Below are positions 36,134 through 45,251 of a stretch of DNA of 64,000 bases, piece by piece. Every line of letters starts with the position of its first letter. The stretch's first letter is position 1. The notes under the pieces are model-generated. The model did no database searches. It saw only the letters and a list, made by a program, of their open reading frames with translations, and was not told the DNA's origin. Source of the DNA: Caulobacter sp. NIBR2454 (GTDB lineage Bacteria; Pseudomonadota; Alphaproteobacteria; Caulobacterales; Caulobacteraceae); assembly GCF_027474405.1 (NCBI RefSeq), contig NZ_CP114871.1:1187001-1251000 (forward strand). The letters run 5' to 3'. Made by a program: the position numbers and the translations under genes.

Positions 36134-36862
36134 CTGAACAACAGGCTGAAGATCGTTACGGCCTACGATGACCAATTCGCTGTCATGGGAGAGGTTTGCG
36201 CCCGTTCGATGCGCATCTACGCGGCGATCCACGATGCCGATCACCAAATCTATCCGCTAGAGGACATTGGCCGTCCGCCCGCGTGGATGAAGGTGAAGGT
36301 CATTCTGGATGAACTTCGGCGCGGAAAGCACGAGTTCATCATGTGGATCGACGCCGACGCCTGTTTCGTTCGCGGCGATCGCGACATCCTCGACTTGGTC
36401 CAGCAAGACAAGGACCTCTATCTCGTACGTCAGTATGTTCGCATCTCGATGGTTCGGCCCGGCGGACTGTTTCTGTTCGCCGAGCGGCCGAATACGGGGG
36501 TGATGCTGATCCGAAATTGCGCGTGGTCTCTCGAGCTCTTCGAAGAAATCTGGGACCGTACGCAATACATCGGCCACTACTGGTGGGAGCAGGCTGCGTT
36601 CATGGACCTGATCGGCTACCATTACGAGATCACCGGCGGGCGATGCGAAAACGCCTTCAACGAGGAACGTCTAGCCAGGATCGAGTGGATTTCCGGCGAG
36701 TGGAACGCCATCCCCACATTGGTGGCTGGCCAGCCCGACGCCATGCGCGCCAATCCGATCATCATCCACTTTGCGGGAATGCCGAACGACCAGCGAAGTC
36801 TGGAGATGCCAAGCCAGGTTTTTGGCTCGGTCCCGCTTGGTCAGCGTGTCCTCGCCCCGTAG
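36134..36862 (+). CDS. Putative glycosyltransferase (GMA12/MNN10-like, DxD motif)
   Basis: A protein of about 242 residues with the W-I-D-A-D-A-C-F metal-binding motif in a GT-A fold, then an N-T-G-V-M-L-I-R stretch and H-Y-W-W-E-Q-A-A-F-M-D, as in galactosyltransferase-like enzymes. The natural N-terminus K-I-V-T-A-Y-D-D-Q-F precedes the first ATG (36185), so the protein must begin at CTG 36134 or ATT 36119; AGG lies seven bases before the CTG. The gene ends before tRNA-Cys. The acceptor is unknown. Slightly lower GC than the neighbours. Confidence 0.7.
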   Translation: MNNRLKIVTAYDDQFAVMGEVCARSMRIYAAIHDADHQIYPLEDIGRPPAWMKVKVILDELRRGKHEFIMWIDADACFVRGDRDILDLVQQDKDLYLVRQYVRISMVRPGGLFLFAERPNTGVMLIRNCAWSLELFEEIWDRTQYIGHYWWEQAAFMDLIGYHYEITGGRCENAFNEERLARIEWISGEWNAIPTLVAGQPDAMRANPIIIHFAGMPNDQRSLEMPSQVFGSVPLGQRVLAP

Positions 36863-36889
36863 GGCGGACAGCCGCGCGTTGAAGAGATT

Positions 36890-36963
36890 TGGAGGCCTGA
36901 CCGGGAATCGAACCCGGGTGCACGGATTTGCAGTCCGCTGCGTCACCACTCCGCCATCAGGCC
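36890..36963 (-). tRNA. tRNA-Cys (anticodon GCA)
   Basis: The minus strand folds with acceptor GGCCTGA / TCAGGCC, anticodon loop carrying GCA, T-arm GGGTTCGATTCCC, discriminator T and encoded CCA (74 nt). It lies alone between a glycosyltransferase gene and the PCMT-like gene. Confidence 0.97.
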
Positions 36964-37110
36964 GCCTCGGCGCCGCATGGGCGGCTCCGAAGAGGGCGGA
37001 TCGCTACCAGAAGGGCGGAGCCGTTGCAATCGCAGCCTTCAGATCGCTTGGCGCGGACGGCGGGCGGACCTATAAGCGCAGCGAATTTCAGCTCGGGCCC
37101 AGAGGGATAG

Positions 37111-37683
37111 ATGAGCTCCGACTTCGCGGCAGCACGGATCAACATGGTCGACAGCCAGATCCGCATCAATGACGTCACCGATTTCGCGCTGCAGGACGCT
37201 CTGCTGGCGACGCCGCGTGAAGCCTGTGTTCCGGCGGATCAAGGTTTCCGCGCCTATGCCGATCTTGAGGTCGAGTATGCGCCGGGCCGCTGGCTGCTGC
37301 GTCCGCGCGACGTGTCCAAGCTGCTGCAGTTCATGCACCCGAAGGCCGGCGAGAAGGCCCTGGCCATCGCCGCGCCCTATGCCGGCGCTGTGCTGGAAAA
37401 CATGGGCCTTTCGGTCACCTATCTGTCCGAAGGCGATCTGACGGCCGTGCCTGGCGGTTCCTACGACGTGATCGTGGTCGAGGGCGGCGTAGCGCAAGTT
37501 CCGGCCAGCTGGACCGAAGCGCTGGCTTTGGGTGGTCGTCTTGGCGTCGTCGAGCGCAAGGGGTCGGTTGGGCGCGCCATGGTCTATGTCCGCGCCGCTG
37601 ACGGCGTCGGCGGCCGGGCGGCGTTCGATTCCGCCGCGCCGCTGCTGGCCGGGTTTGAACCGGAAGCCAAGTTCGTCTTCTGA
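37111..37683 (+). CDS. PCMT-like protein (degenerate protein-L-isoaspartate methyltransferase family)
   Basis: A 190-aa protein in the protein-L-isoaspartyl methyltransferase family. It begins R-I-N-M-V-D-S-Q-I-R-I-N-D-V-T-D as members do. The SAM glycine loop expected near residue 90 (V-L-x-I-G-x-G-x-G) is replaced by A-I-A-A-P-Y-A-G-A, so catalysis is doubtful. The same arrangement, a short PCMT-like gene before a tolC homologue, is seen in Caulobacter. A regulatory or chaperone-like role is possible but unproven. Confidence 0.8.
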   Translation: MSSDFAAARINMVDSQIRINDVTDFALQDALLATPREACVPADQGFRAYADLEVEYAPGRWLLRPRDVSKLLQFMHPKAGEKALAIAAPYAGAVLENMGLSVTYLSEGDLTAVPGGSYDVIVVEGGVAQVPASWTEALALGGRLGVVERKGSVGRAMVYVRAADGVGGRAAFDSAAPLLAGFEPEAKFVF

Positions 37684-37824
37684 ATCTGAGCACGTTGTTT
37701 TCAGCGCAGACATAAGTCCGCGGCGCTCTCGTGTGAAAAAAGCTTAACTGGCCGTGGCTCACGCTGCGGCCTAAACGGCGCAATACAGGCGCGCCGGGAT
37801 GCGCTTCTTTCGAGGATGAACGGG

Positions 37825-39321
37825 ATGTTCAAAAGCCGTCGTGCGGGTTTGCTGGCCGCCGCTTGCAGTATCGGCCTGGTGGCCGGAGTGGGCGGCGCCC
37901 ACGCCGAGACCCTGGCCGAGGCCATCGCCCTGGCCTACCAGACCAACCCGACGCTTCAGGGACAGCGCGCCAACCAGCGCGCCCTTGATGAAAGCTATGT
38001 GCAGGCCCGCACGGGTTACCGCCCGACGGTGAGCGGGGCGCTGGGCGCCTCCTACAGTCACATCAAGCCGGGCAGCCCGGGCCAGATCGACACCAACGGC
38101 GACGGCGTGCCGGACGTGACCGTGGGCGGCTCGACCGAGAACAATACCGGCAGCGCAAGCCTGACCGTGAGCCAGCCGCTCTACACTGGCGGGCGGGTGA
38201 GTTCGGAAGTGGCCGCCGCCGAGGCGGACGTGAACGCCGGTCGCCAGAACCTGCGTTCTGTGGAGCAGTCGGTCGTGGGCTCGGTGATCCAGTCCTACGT
38301 CGATGTGCGCCGCGATCAGGAGCGCCTGCGCATCAGCCAAGAGAACGTCGCCGTCCTCCAGCGCCAGCTCGACGAATCCAACGCCCGCTTCGAAGTGGGA
38401 GAGATCACCCGTACCGACGTGGCCCAATCGCAGGCTCGCCTCGCCGCCGCCCGCGCCAACCTGGCGTCATCGCAGGCGCAGCTCGCGGTCAGCCGCGCGG
38501 CCTACGCCGCCGTGGTCGGTCAGAACCCAGGCGATCTGGCCGCCGAGCCCTCGCTGGCGCAGGTCCTGCCGGCCACCGTGGATCAGGCGTTCGACTCCGC
38601 CGAGCAGCAGAACCCGCAAATCCTGGCCGCCGACTTCACCGAGCAGGCCAGCCGCGCCCGGGTCGCCGCCGCCAAGGCCGCCCACCGCCCGACCATCGGC
38701 CTCGCCGGCACGCTCGGCTACACCGGCCACGCCGATCCGTTCGACGCGGACGAATACGATCGCCAGATCCGCCTCAGCGCCACCGCCAACGTGCCGATCT
38801 TCACCGGCGGCCTGAACTCCTCACGCGTCCGCGCGGCCGTGGAGCGCAACAACGCCGCCCGCATCGCGATCGAGACCGCCCGCCGCCAAGTGCTGCAACA
38901 GGTCTCGGCCTCGTGGAACCAGCTGCTGGGCGCTCGCGCCAATCTGGTGGCCAATGAGGAACAGGTCCGCGCCGCCCGCATCGCCTTCGAAGGCGTGCGT
39001 CAGGAGAACCAGGTGGGCCTGCGCACCACCCTCGACGTGCTGAACGCCGAGCAAGAGCTGCGCAATGCTGAACTGGCCCTGGTCACCGCTCGTCGCGACG
39101 AGTACGTGGCGGCCTCGACCGTCCTGTCGGCTTCCGGTCGCCTTGAGGCCCGCGCCATCGCCGCGGACGTGCCCGCCTACGACCCCGTCGTCAATTTCCG
39201 CAAGGCCAGCACCAGCGTCGGATGGGTGCCGTGGGAGCCCGTCGTGGCAGGCGTCGACAAGATCGGCGCGCCGGCCATCGGCGCCGCGCCGACCGACGCC
39301 CCCGTCGCCACTGCGAAATAG
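37825..39321 (+). CDS. tolC: TolC family outer-membrane channel (type I secretion)
   Basis: A 498-aa outer-membrane efflux protein. Signal peptide ends A-H-A-E. Helical repeats are typical: Y-Q-T-N-P-T-L-Q-G-Q-R-A-N-Q-R-A-L-D-E-S, then V-S-Q-P-L-Y-T-G-G-R and later N-V-P-I-F-T-G-G-L as the two-fold repeat, and the R-T-T-L-D-V-L-N-A-E-Q-E-L stretch. Close in position to Caulobacter rsaF, the S-layer secretion channel next to popZ. ATG 37825 is chosen over 37816, which abuts its GAGG site with no spacing. Confidence 0.93.
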   Translation: MFKSRRAGLLAAACSIGLVAGVGGAHAETLAEAIALAYQTNPTLQGQRANQRALDESYVQARTGYRPTVSGALGASYSHIKPGSPGQIDTNGDGVPDVTVGGSTENNTGSASLTVSQPLYTGGRVSSEVAAAEADVNAGRQNLRSVEQSVVGSVIQSYVDVRRDQERLRISQENVAVLQRQLDESNARFEVGEITRTDVAQSQARLAAARANLASSQAQLAVSRAAYAAVVGQNPGDLAAEPSLAQVLPATVDQAFDSAEQQNPQILAADFTEQASRARVAAAKAAHRPTIGLAGTLGYTGHADPFDADEYDRQIRLSATANVPIFTGGLNSSRVRAAVERNNAARIAIETARRQVLQQVSASWNQLLGARANLVANEEQVRAARIAFEGVRQENQVGLRTTLDVLNAEQELRNAELALVTARRDEYVAASTVLSASGRLEARAIAADVPAYDPVVNFRKASTSVGWVPWEPVVAGVDKIGAPAIGAAPTDAPVATAK

Positions 39322-39431
39322 GACCCATCGCCCTGCTTCCTTATGAAGCGGGGCGAACCCATTTGCAGGACAGGCGCTGACCGCCTACGCTTCGGCGGAA
39401 TCGCACCCCGCCCAAGAGACGGCCGAGCCCT

Positions 39432-39950
39432 ATGTCCGACGCGCAAGCACAAGAACCGACAATGGAGGAAATCCTAGCCTCCATCCGCCGCATCATCTCG
39501 GAAGATGATGCGCCCGCGGAGGAGGCCGGCGGCGAAGACGCTCCGGCGCCCGCCGTGGAAGAACCTTCCAGCTATGACGAGTACAGCGCCGAAGCCGACG
39601 CTGGCGAAGACGTTCTGGAGCTGACCGAGCCGCTCGACGCGCCGGTGGAGAGCCACGGCGACCTCGACGTCTATACGCCGCCTGCCGCCGCCGCGCCGGA
39701 GCCGGAGCTTCCGCCGGTGAGCGACACCGAGCGTCTGGTGGGCGACCACGCCGCCGCCGCCGCCGCCTCGGCCTTCACCAGCCTGTCGGCCGCGATCACC
39801 ATGCCCAAGGAAGGCCGCACCCTCGAGGACGTCGTCCGCGAGATGCTGCGCCCGATGCTGAAGGTGTGGCTGGACGACAACCTGCCTCGCATCGTCGAGG
39901 CCCAGGTAGCCCAGGAAGTCGAACGCATCGCTCGCCAGCGCACGAGCTAG
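39432..39950 (+). CDS. popZ: PopZ, polar organizing protein
   Basis: A 172-aa protein that self-assembles at the cell pole and anchors the chromosome through ParB. The N-terminal helix is T-M-E-E-I-L-A-S-I-R-R-I-I; the middle is an acidic Pro/Ala/Glu-rich linker from about 28 to 105. The C-terminal oligomerisation helices are R-T-L-E-D-V-V-R-E-M-L-R-P-M-L and W-L-D-D-N-L-P-R-I-V-E. The gene lies between tolC and valS as in Caulobacter. It is closed by an intrinsic terminator and so expressed separately from valS. Confidence 0.96.
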   Translation: MSDAQAQEPTMEEILASIRRIISEDDAPAEEAGGEDAPAPAVEEPSSYDEYSAEADAGEDVLELTEPLDAPVESHGDLDVYTPPAAAAPEPELPPVSDTERLVGDHAAAAAASAFTSLSAAITMPKEGRTLEDVVREMLRPMLKVWLDDNLPRIVEAQVAQEVERIARQRTS

Positions 39951-39975
39951 AGGCTGTCGAACTGACGTAATTCAG

Positions 39976-40007
39976 CGCCGCGACGGTCCGCCGTCGCGGC
40001 GTTTTTC
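39976..40007 (+). terminator. Rho-independent terminator of popZ
   Basis: An 11-bp stem CGCCGCGACGG / CCGTCGCGGCG with loop TCCG is followed by TTTTTC. Confidence 0.92.
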
Positions 40008-40085
40008 ATTTGTTTTCATCACACGACTGACGATTTCGCCGCCTTTCCTGCTATAGGCCCCGGCTGGACCTCCCATTGCATCGCC

Positions 40086-42926
40086 ATGCTTGAAAAAACC
40101 TTCGATCCAAAGACCGTCGAACCGCGCCTGTATGAGGCCTGGGAGGCGTCCGGCGCCTTCAAGCCCACGGATGACCCGAACGCCGAGCCGTTCAGCATCG
40201 TCATCCCGCCGCCGAACGTCACCGGTTCGCTCCACATCGGGCATGCGCTGAACAATACGCTGCAGGACGTGCTGACGCGCTTCCACCGCATGCGCGGCAA
40301 GGCGGCCCTGTGGCTGCCGGGCACCGACCACGCGGGCATCGCCACCCAGATGGTGGTCGAACGCCAGTTGGCCGCCGAGGGAAACACCAGCCGCCGGGAC
40401 ATGGGCCGAGACGCCTTCATCGAGCGGGTGTGGAAGTGGAAGGCCGAGAGCGCCGGTTCGATCCAGAACCAGCTGCGTCGCCTGGGCGCGTCCTGCGACT
40501 GGAGCCGCGAGCGCTTCACCCTGGACGAGGGCCTGTCGGCCGCCGTGCGCAAGGTCTTCGTCCAGCTCTACAAGGAAGGCCTGATCTACCGCGACAAGCG
40601 ACTGGTGAACTGGGACCCGCATTTCCAGACCGCCATCTCCGACCTCGAGGTCGAGCAGAAGGAGGTCGACGGTCACTACTGGCACTTCGCCTATACGCTT
40701 GAAGACGGCGTCACCTATCAGCACCCCATCGCCTTCGACGACGAAGGCAAGGCGACCGAGTGGGAGACGCGCGACTTCATCGTCGTCGCCACCACCCGCC
40801 CCGAGACGATGCTGGGCGACACCGGCGTGGCCGTGCATCCGACCGACGAGCGCTATCAGGGTCTGATTGGCAAGCATGTGCGCCTGCCCATCACCGGCCG
40901 CCTGATCCCGATCGTGCCGGACGAATACGCCGACCCTGAAAAGGGTTCGGGCGCGGTGAAGATCACCCCGGCGCACGACTTCAACGACTTCCAGGTCGGC
41001 AAGCGTCATGATCTGGAGGCGATCAACATCCTCGACGCCTATGGCCGCATCAGCGAGCCGGCGCCGGCCGAGTATGTGGGCATGGACCGCTTCGCCGCCC
41101 GCAAGGCGATCATCGCCCGCGCCGAGGAAGAAGGCTGGCTGCGCGCCATCGAGAAGACCCGCCACATGGTCCCGCATGGCGACCGTTCGGGCGTCGTCAT
41201 CGAGCCGTGGCTGACAGACCAGTGGTACGTCGACGCCGCTACCCTGGCCAAGCCGGCCATCGCGGCGGTGGAGAACGGCGACACCGTCTTCGAGCCGAAG
41301 AACTGGGAGAAGACCTACTTCGAATGGATGCGCAACATCGAGCCGTGGTGCGTGTCGCGCCAGCTATGGTGGGGCCACCGCATTCCGGCCTGGTATACCT
41401 TCATCAAGAAGAGTGACTCCGCCACCTTCCTCGAAGATCGCGCTAATCCCGAAATCTTCGTAGCCGAGACGGAGGAGGAAGCCATTGCTCTGGCGGAGGC
41501 CTACTTCGGATCGAAAGTCGTGGTTGTTTCGGATGCCGCCGAAGCGACACAGCATGCCTATTCGCAACAGATAAAGCCTGACGACCAAAAGACTTGGCCG
41601 ATCTTCCGTGACGAAGACGTCCTGGACACCTGGTTCTCGTCCGGCCTGTGGCCGTTCTCGACCATGGGCTGGCCGGAGAAGACCTCGGACCTGGAGCGGT
41701 TCTATCCGACCCAGACCCTGGTCACGGGTTTCGACATCATCTTCTTCTGGGTCGCCCGGATGATGATGATGGGCCTGCACTTCACCGGCGAGGTCCCCTT
41801 CAAGCGCGTGGTCATCAACGCCCTGGTCCGCGACGAGAAGGGCCAGAAGATGAGCAAGTCCAAGGGCAACGTCATCGATCCGCTGGAGATCATTGACGAC
41901 CTGGGCTGCGACGCCATGCGCTTCACCCTGACCGCCATGTCGGGCCAGGCGCGGGACATCAAGCTGTCGCGTCAGCGCATCGAGGGCTATCGCAACTTCG
42001 GCACCAAGCTGTGGAACGCCGCGCGCTTCGCTCAGATGAACGAGTGCGTGCGGGTCGAGGGCTTCGATCCGGCCGACGTCACCCAGACGATCAATAAGTG
42101 GATCCGCGGCGAGACGGCCAAGACCGCGGCCGAGGTAACCAAGGCGCTTGAAGACGCTTCGTTCGATGAAGCGGCCGGCGCCCTGTACCGCTTCGTCTGG
42201 AATGTCTTCTGCGACTGGTACCTGGAACTGGCCAAGCCGATCCTCAACGGGGACGACCAGGCGGCCAAGACCGAGACCCGCGCTACGGCGGCCTGGGCCC
42301 TGGATGTGTGCCTGAAGCTGCTGCACCCGGTGATGCCGTTCATCACCGAGGAGCTGTGGAACAAGACGGCTGAATTCGGTCACGCCCGCGACGGCATGCT
42401 GATCACCGCCAAGTGGCCGGACCTGCCCCTGTCGTTCGTGGACGCCGCCGCAGAGGCCGAGATCGGCCTGGTGGTCGCGGCGGTCAGCGAGGGCCGTTCG
42501 GTTCGCGCAGAACTGAACGTGCCGCCGTCGGCCAAGCCGCCGCTGCTGGTGCTGGACGCCAGCGACGCGCAGCGCGCCGCCTTCCAGTCCAACGCCGCGG
42601 TGATCGCCCAGACCCTTCGCGTCTCTGGCGTGAAATTCGAGACGACGGCGCCGGAGGGGGCCATCCCCTTCGTCGTCGAGGGTGCGACCCTGGCTCTTCC
42701 CGTTGCGGAGTTCATCGACCTGACGGCGGAAAAGGCGCGTCTGGCCAAGGAGATCGCCAGCCACGTCAGCGACATCGAGCGCACCGCCAAGAAGCTGGAC
42801 AACGCCGACTTCATCGCGCGCGCCAAGCCTGAAGTGGTTGAGGAGAACCGCGAACGCCTGGCCGCGGCGGAGGCGGCCAAGGCCAAGCTGGAGGCCGCCT
42901 TGGCGCGTCTGGAAGCGGTCGGCTGA
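40086..42926 (+). CDS. valS: ValS, valyl-tRNA synthetase
   Basis: A 946-aa class I synthetase. HIGH motif in [14 protein letters not shown]; editing domain (CP1) between about 180 and 400 with [19 protein letters not shown] motif near residue 590; C-terminal coiled coil of about 60 residues (A-E-K-A-R-L-A-K-E onwards). Start is ATG 40086. It has its own terminator. The 50 codons at about 41415-41590 are lower in GC than the rest, but the frame and motifs are intact. Confidence 0.97.
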   Translation: MLEKTFDPKTVEPRLYEAWEASGAFKPTDDPNAEPFSIVIPPPNVTGSLHIGHALNNTLQDVLTRFHRMRGKAALWLPGTDHAGIATQMVVERQLAAEGNTSRRDMGRDAFIERVWKWKAESAGSIQNQLRRLGASCDWSRERFTLDEGLSAAVRKVFVQLYKEGLIYRDKRLVNWDPHFQTAISDLEVEQKEVDGHYWHFAYTLEDGVTYQHPIAFDDEGKATEWETRDFIVVATTRPETMLGDTGVAVHPTDERYQGLIGKHVRLPITGRLIPIVPDEYADPEKGSGAVKITPAHDFNDFQVGKRHDLEAINILDAYGRISEPAPAEYVGMDRFAARKAIIARAEEEGWLRAIEKTRHMVPHGDRSGVVIEPWLTDQWYVDAATLAKPAIAAVENGDTVFEPKNWEKTYFEWMRNIEPWCVSRQLWWGHRIPAWYTFIKKSDSATFLEDRANPEIFVAETEEEAIALAEAYFGSKVVVVSDAAEATQHAYSQQIKPDDQKTWPIFRDEDVLDTWFSSGLWPFSTMGWPEKTSDLERFYPTQTLVTGFDIIFFWVARMMMMGLHFTGEVPFKRVVINALVRDEKGQKMSKSKGNVIDPLEIIDDLGCDAMRFTLTAMSGQARDIKLSRQRIEGYRNFGTKLWNAARFAQMNECVRVEGFDPADVTQTINKWIRGETAKTAAEVTKALEDASFDEAAGALYRFVWNVFCDWYLELAKPILNGDDQAAKTETRATAAWALDVCLKLLHPVMPFITEELWNKTAEFGHARDGMLITAKWPDLPLSFVDAAAEAEIGLVVAAVSEGRSVRAELNVPPSAKPPLLVLDASDAQRAAFQSNAAVIAQTLRVSGVKFETTAPEGAIPFVVEGATLALPVAEFIDLTAEKARLAKEIASHVSDIERTAKKLDNADFIARAKPEVVEENRERLAAAEAAKAKLEAALARLEAVG

Positions 42927-42951
42927 TCCAGCCGCTGCGCTGAAACGAGAC

Positions 42952-42987
42952 AAGAGGCGGCGCCTGGAGATCGGGCGCCGCCTCTTT
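42952..42987 (+). terminator. Terminator of valS
   Basis: A 13-bp perfect stem AAGAGGCGGCGCC / GGCGCCGCCTCTT with a 9-base loop ends in a short T-tract. The 132 bases that follow hold two direct GTTCCCT copies 18 bases apart (43002 region) and no gene. Confidence 0.85.
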
Positions 42988-43122
42988 GCATTTACGGCGA
43001 GCGCTGTTCCCTAACTTATCGATGTTCCCTCACGGTCAAACGGACGTTTACATCCCGGTCCCGGCGGTGTTTTCTGTGCGGCGAGGCGCTCGATAGAAGC
43101 GCAGACCTACCGGGAGTGCATG

Positions 43123-44877
43123 ATGACCCAGGCCGCGACCGCAGCCACCCCTCAACCTTGGCCCGCCATGTCGGTGAAACAGGCCTTCGCCATGATCACG
43201 GCGCCTGGCACGCCGTGCGAGATGGAGGAGCTGGACATCCGCGGGGTGAAGACGCGGGTCTGGAAGAATGCGCCGCCCGCCCTGCGGTCCATCGTGGAAA
43301 TGGGCCGCGCCCATGGTCAGAAGGTTTTCCTGGTCCACGAGGACGAGCGGGTCACCTTCGAGGCCTTCTATCGCGCGGTGGTCGCCTTCGCGGCCGAACT
43401 GCTTTCCTTTGGTGTGCAGAAGGGCGACCGTATCGCCCTGGTGATGCGCAACCTGCCCGAATGGCCGGTGGCCTTCTATGCGGGTGTCTCGGTGGGCGCG
43501 ATCGTCACACCGCTGAACGCCTGGTGGACGGGGGCCGAACTGGAATACGGCCTGACCGATTCCGGGGCCAAGGTCCTGATCGTCGACGCAGAGCGTTTCG
43601 AGCGCCTGGCCGAACATCTGCCCAACTGCCCCGAACTTCAGCGTGTCTATGTCAGCCGTGAGGTGGACGAGGTCACGCACCCTTACGTCTGCAAGCTGGA
43701 AAGCAAGATCGGCGCTCCCAATGACTGGGCGAAGCTGCCGGATGCGCCCCTGCCGACGGTGGAGATCCAGCCCGACGACGACGCGACGATCTTCTACACC
43801 TCGGGGACCACGGGAAAGCCCAAGGGCGCCCTGGCCACCCAGCGCAATATCAACTCCAACATCCTGGCGGCCCTGTGCTCGGGCGCGCGCCCCTTCCTGC
43901 GTCGGGGTGAAGCGCCGCCTGCGCCTGACCCGGACGCGCCGCAGAAGGCGTCCCTGCTGTCGGTGCCGTTCTTCCACGCCACGGGTTGCTTCGCCGTGCT
44001 GAACCCGTCGCTGTTCGGCGGCGCCAAGCTGGTCATGATGCGCAAGTGGGATCCGGAAAAGGCGATGCAGGTGATCGAGCGCGAGCGGGTCACCCAGATC
44101 GGCGGCGTGCCGACCATCGCCTGGCAGATCATCGAACATCCGGCCCGTGAGAACTATGACCTGTCGTCCATCGAGACGGTGGCTTATGGCGGCGCGCCCT
44201 CGGCGCCCGAACTGGTCCGCAAGATCAAGGAGCTGTGGCCAAAGTCCTCGCCCGGCAACGGTTGGGGCATGACCGAGACGTCCGCGACGGCCACCAGCAA
44301 CTCCGCCGAGGACTACGAACACCGCCCCGACAGCTGCGGCCCGGCCGTGCCGGTCACGGACCTGAAGATCATGTCGATCGAGGGCGACCGCGAACTGCCG
44401 ATCGGCGAGGTCGGCGAGCTGTGGTGCAAGGGCCCGCAGGTGGTGAAAGGCTATTGGAACAAGCCTGAAGCCACGGCCCAGACCTTCGTCGATGGTTGGG
44501 TGAAGACGGGCGACCTGGCGCGCCTGGATGACGAGGGCTTCTGTTTCATCATTGACCGGGCCAAGGACATGCTGATCCGCGGCGGGGAGAACATCTACTG
44601 CATCGAGGTCGAGAACGTCCTCTACGACCACCCGGCGGTTATGGATGCGGCCCTGGTCGGCATCCCGCATAAAAGCCTGGGCGAGGAGCCAGCGGCGGTG
44701 GTGACCCTAAAGCCCGACACCCAGGCCACCGAGACCGAGCTGCGCGCGTTCGTGGCCGACAGGCTGGCGGCCTTCAAGGTGCCGGTGAAGGTGGTGTTCT
44801 GGCACGAGACCTTGCCACGCAACGCCAATGGCAAGATCCTCAAGAACGAACTGAAGAAGGTGTTCGTGGAGGGCTGA
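43123..44877 (+). CDS. Acyl-CoA synthetase (AMP-forming, class I adenylate-forming)
   Basis: A 584-aa enzyme that activates a carboxylic acid with ATP then CoA. AMP-binding motif I-F-Y-T-S-G-T-T-G-K-P-K-G; N-G-W-G-M-T-E-T-S (P-loop partner A5); T-G-D-L-A-R-L-D-D-E-G and the hinge D-R-A-K-D-M-L-I-R-G-G-E-N-I-Y; invariant C-terminal Lys in N-G-K-I-L-K. The substrate (medium/long-chain or other acid) is not defined. ATG 43123 preferred over 43120 because of the spacing to GGGAG. DUF1801 gene follows four bases after. Confidence 0.92.
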   Translation: MTQAATAATPQPWPAMSVKQAFAMITAPGTPCEMEELDIRGVKTRVWKNAPPALRSIVEMGRAHGQKVFLVHEDERVTFEAFYRAVVAFAAELLSFGVQKGDRIALVMRNLPEWPVAFYAGVSVGAIVTPLNAWWTGAELEYGLTDSGAKVLIVDAERFERLAEHLPNCPELQRVYVSREVDEVTHPYVCKLESKIGAPNDWAKLPDAPLPTVEIQPDDDATIFYTSGTTGKPKGALATQRNINSNILAALCSGARPFLRRGEAPPAPDPDAPQKASLLSVPFFHATGCFAVLNPSLFGGAKLVMMRKWDPEKAMQVIERERVTQIGGVPTIAWQIIEHPARENYDLSSIETVAYGGAPSAPELVRKIKELWPKSSPGNGWGMTETSATATSNSAEDYEHRPDSCGPAVPVTDLKIMSIEGDRELPIGEVGELWCKGPQVVKGYWNKPEATAQTFVDGWVKTGDLARLDDEGFCFIIDRAKDMLIRGGENIYCIEVENVLYDHPAVMDAALVGIPHKSLGEEPAAVVTLKPDTQATETELRAFVADRLAAFKVPVKVVFWHETLPRNANGKILKNELKKVFVEG

Positions 44878-44881
44878 CTCC

Positions 44882-45247
44882 ATGGTGCAGTCGAAGGCGC
44901 CAACCGTCGACGCCTATATGGAGACGGTCGAGCCGGATCGGCTCGCCGCTCTCCAGCGGCTGCGCGCGTTGTGCCGAAGCGTCCTCGATGGCTACGAGGA
45001 GAAGATGGCCTGGGGCATGCCGGGCTACAGCCTGAACGGACAGGATCCGGCCGTCGCCTTCAATAGCCAGAAGCGCCACATCGCCTTTTACGCCGGGCAG
45101 ACCGCCGTCGAGCGGTTCAAGGATCAACTGGGAGGCATCGACTGCGGCAAGGGCTGCGTGCGCTACAGCCGTCCCGACAGGATCGACTTTGCTGTGGTCG
45201 AGGCCATGCTCAGGGACATCAAGGCGCGCGGCCAGTCGATGTCCTGA
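44882..45247 (+). CDS. DUF1801 family protein
   Basis: A 121-aa cytoplasmic protein. The DUF1801 pattern is clear: V-D-A-Y-M-E-T-V near the N-terminus, then E-E-K-M-A-W-G-M-P-G-Y-S-L-N-G, and C-G-K-G-C-V-R-Y-S-R-P-D-R-I-D-F. The family has a Bet v1-unrelated YdhG-like fold and no proven activity. It follows the synthetase by four bases with a CTCC-type weak site, so probably the same operon. It is convergent with the amidase, four bases between stops. Confidence 0.85.
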   Translation: MVQSKAPTVDAYMETVEPDRLAALQRLRALCRSVLDGYEEKMAWGMPGYSLNGQDPAVAFNSQKRHIAFYAGQTAVERFKDQLGGIDCGKGCVRYSRPDRIDFAVVEAMLRDIKARGQSMS

Positions 45248-45251
45248 GTTA

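Noticed and set aside
37816..37824. Earlier tolC start codon
   Set aside because: Its GAGG ribosome site touches the ATG, while the same site is well placed for ATG 37825.
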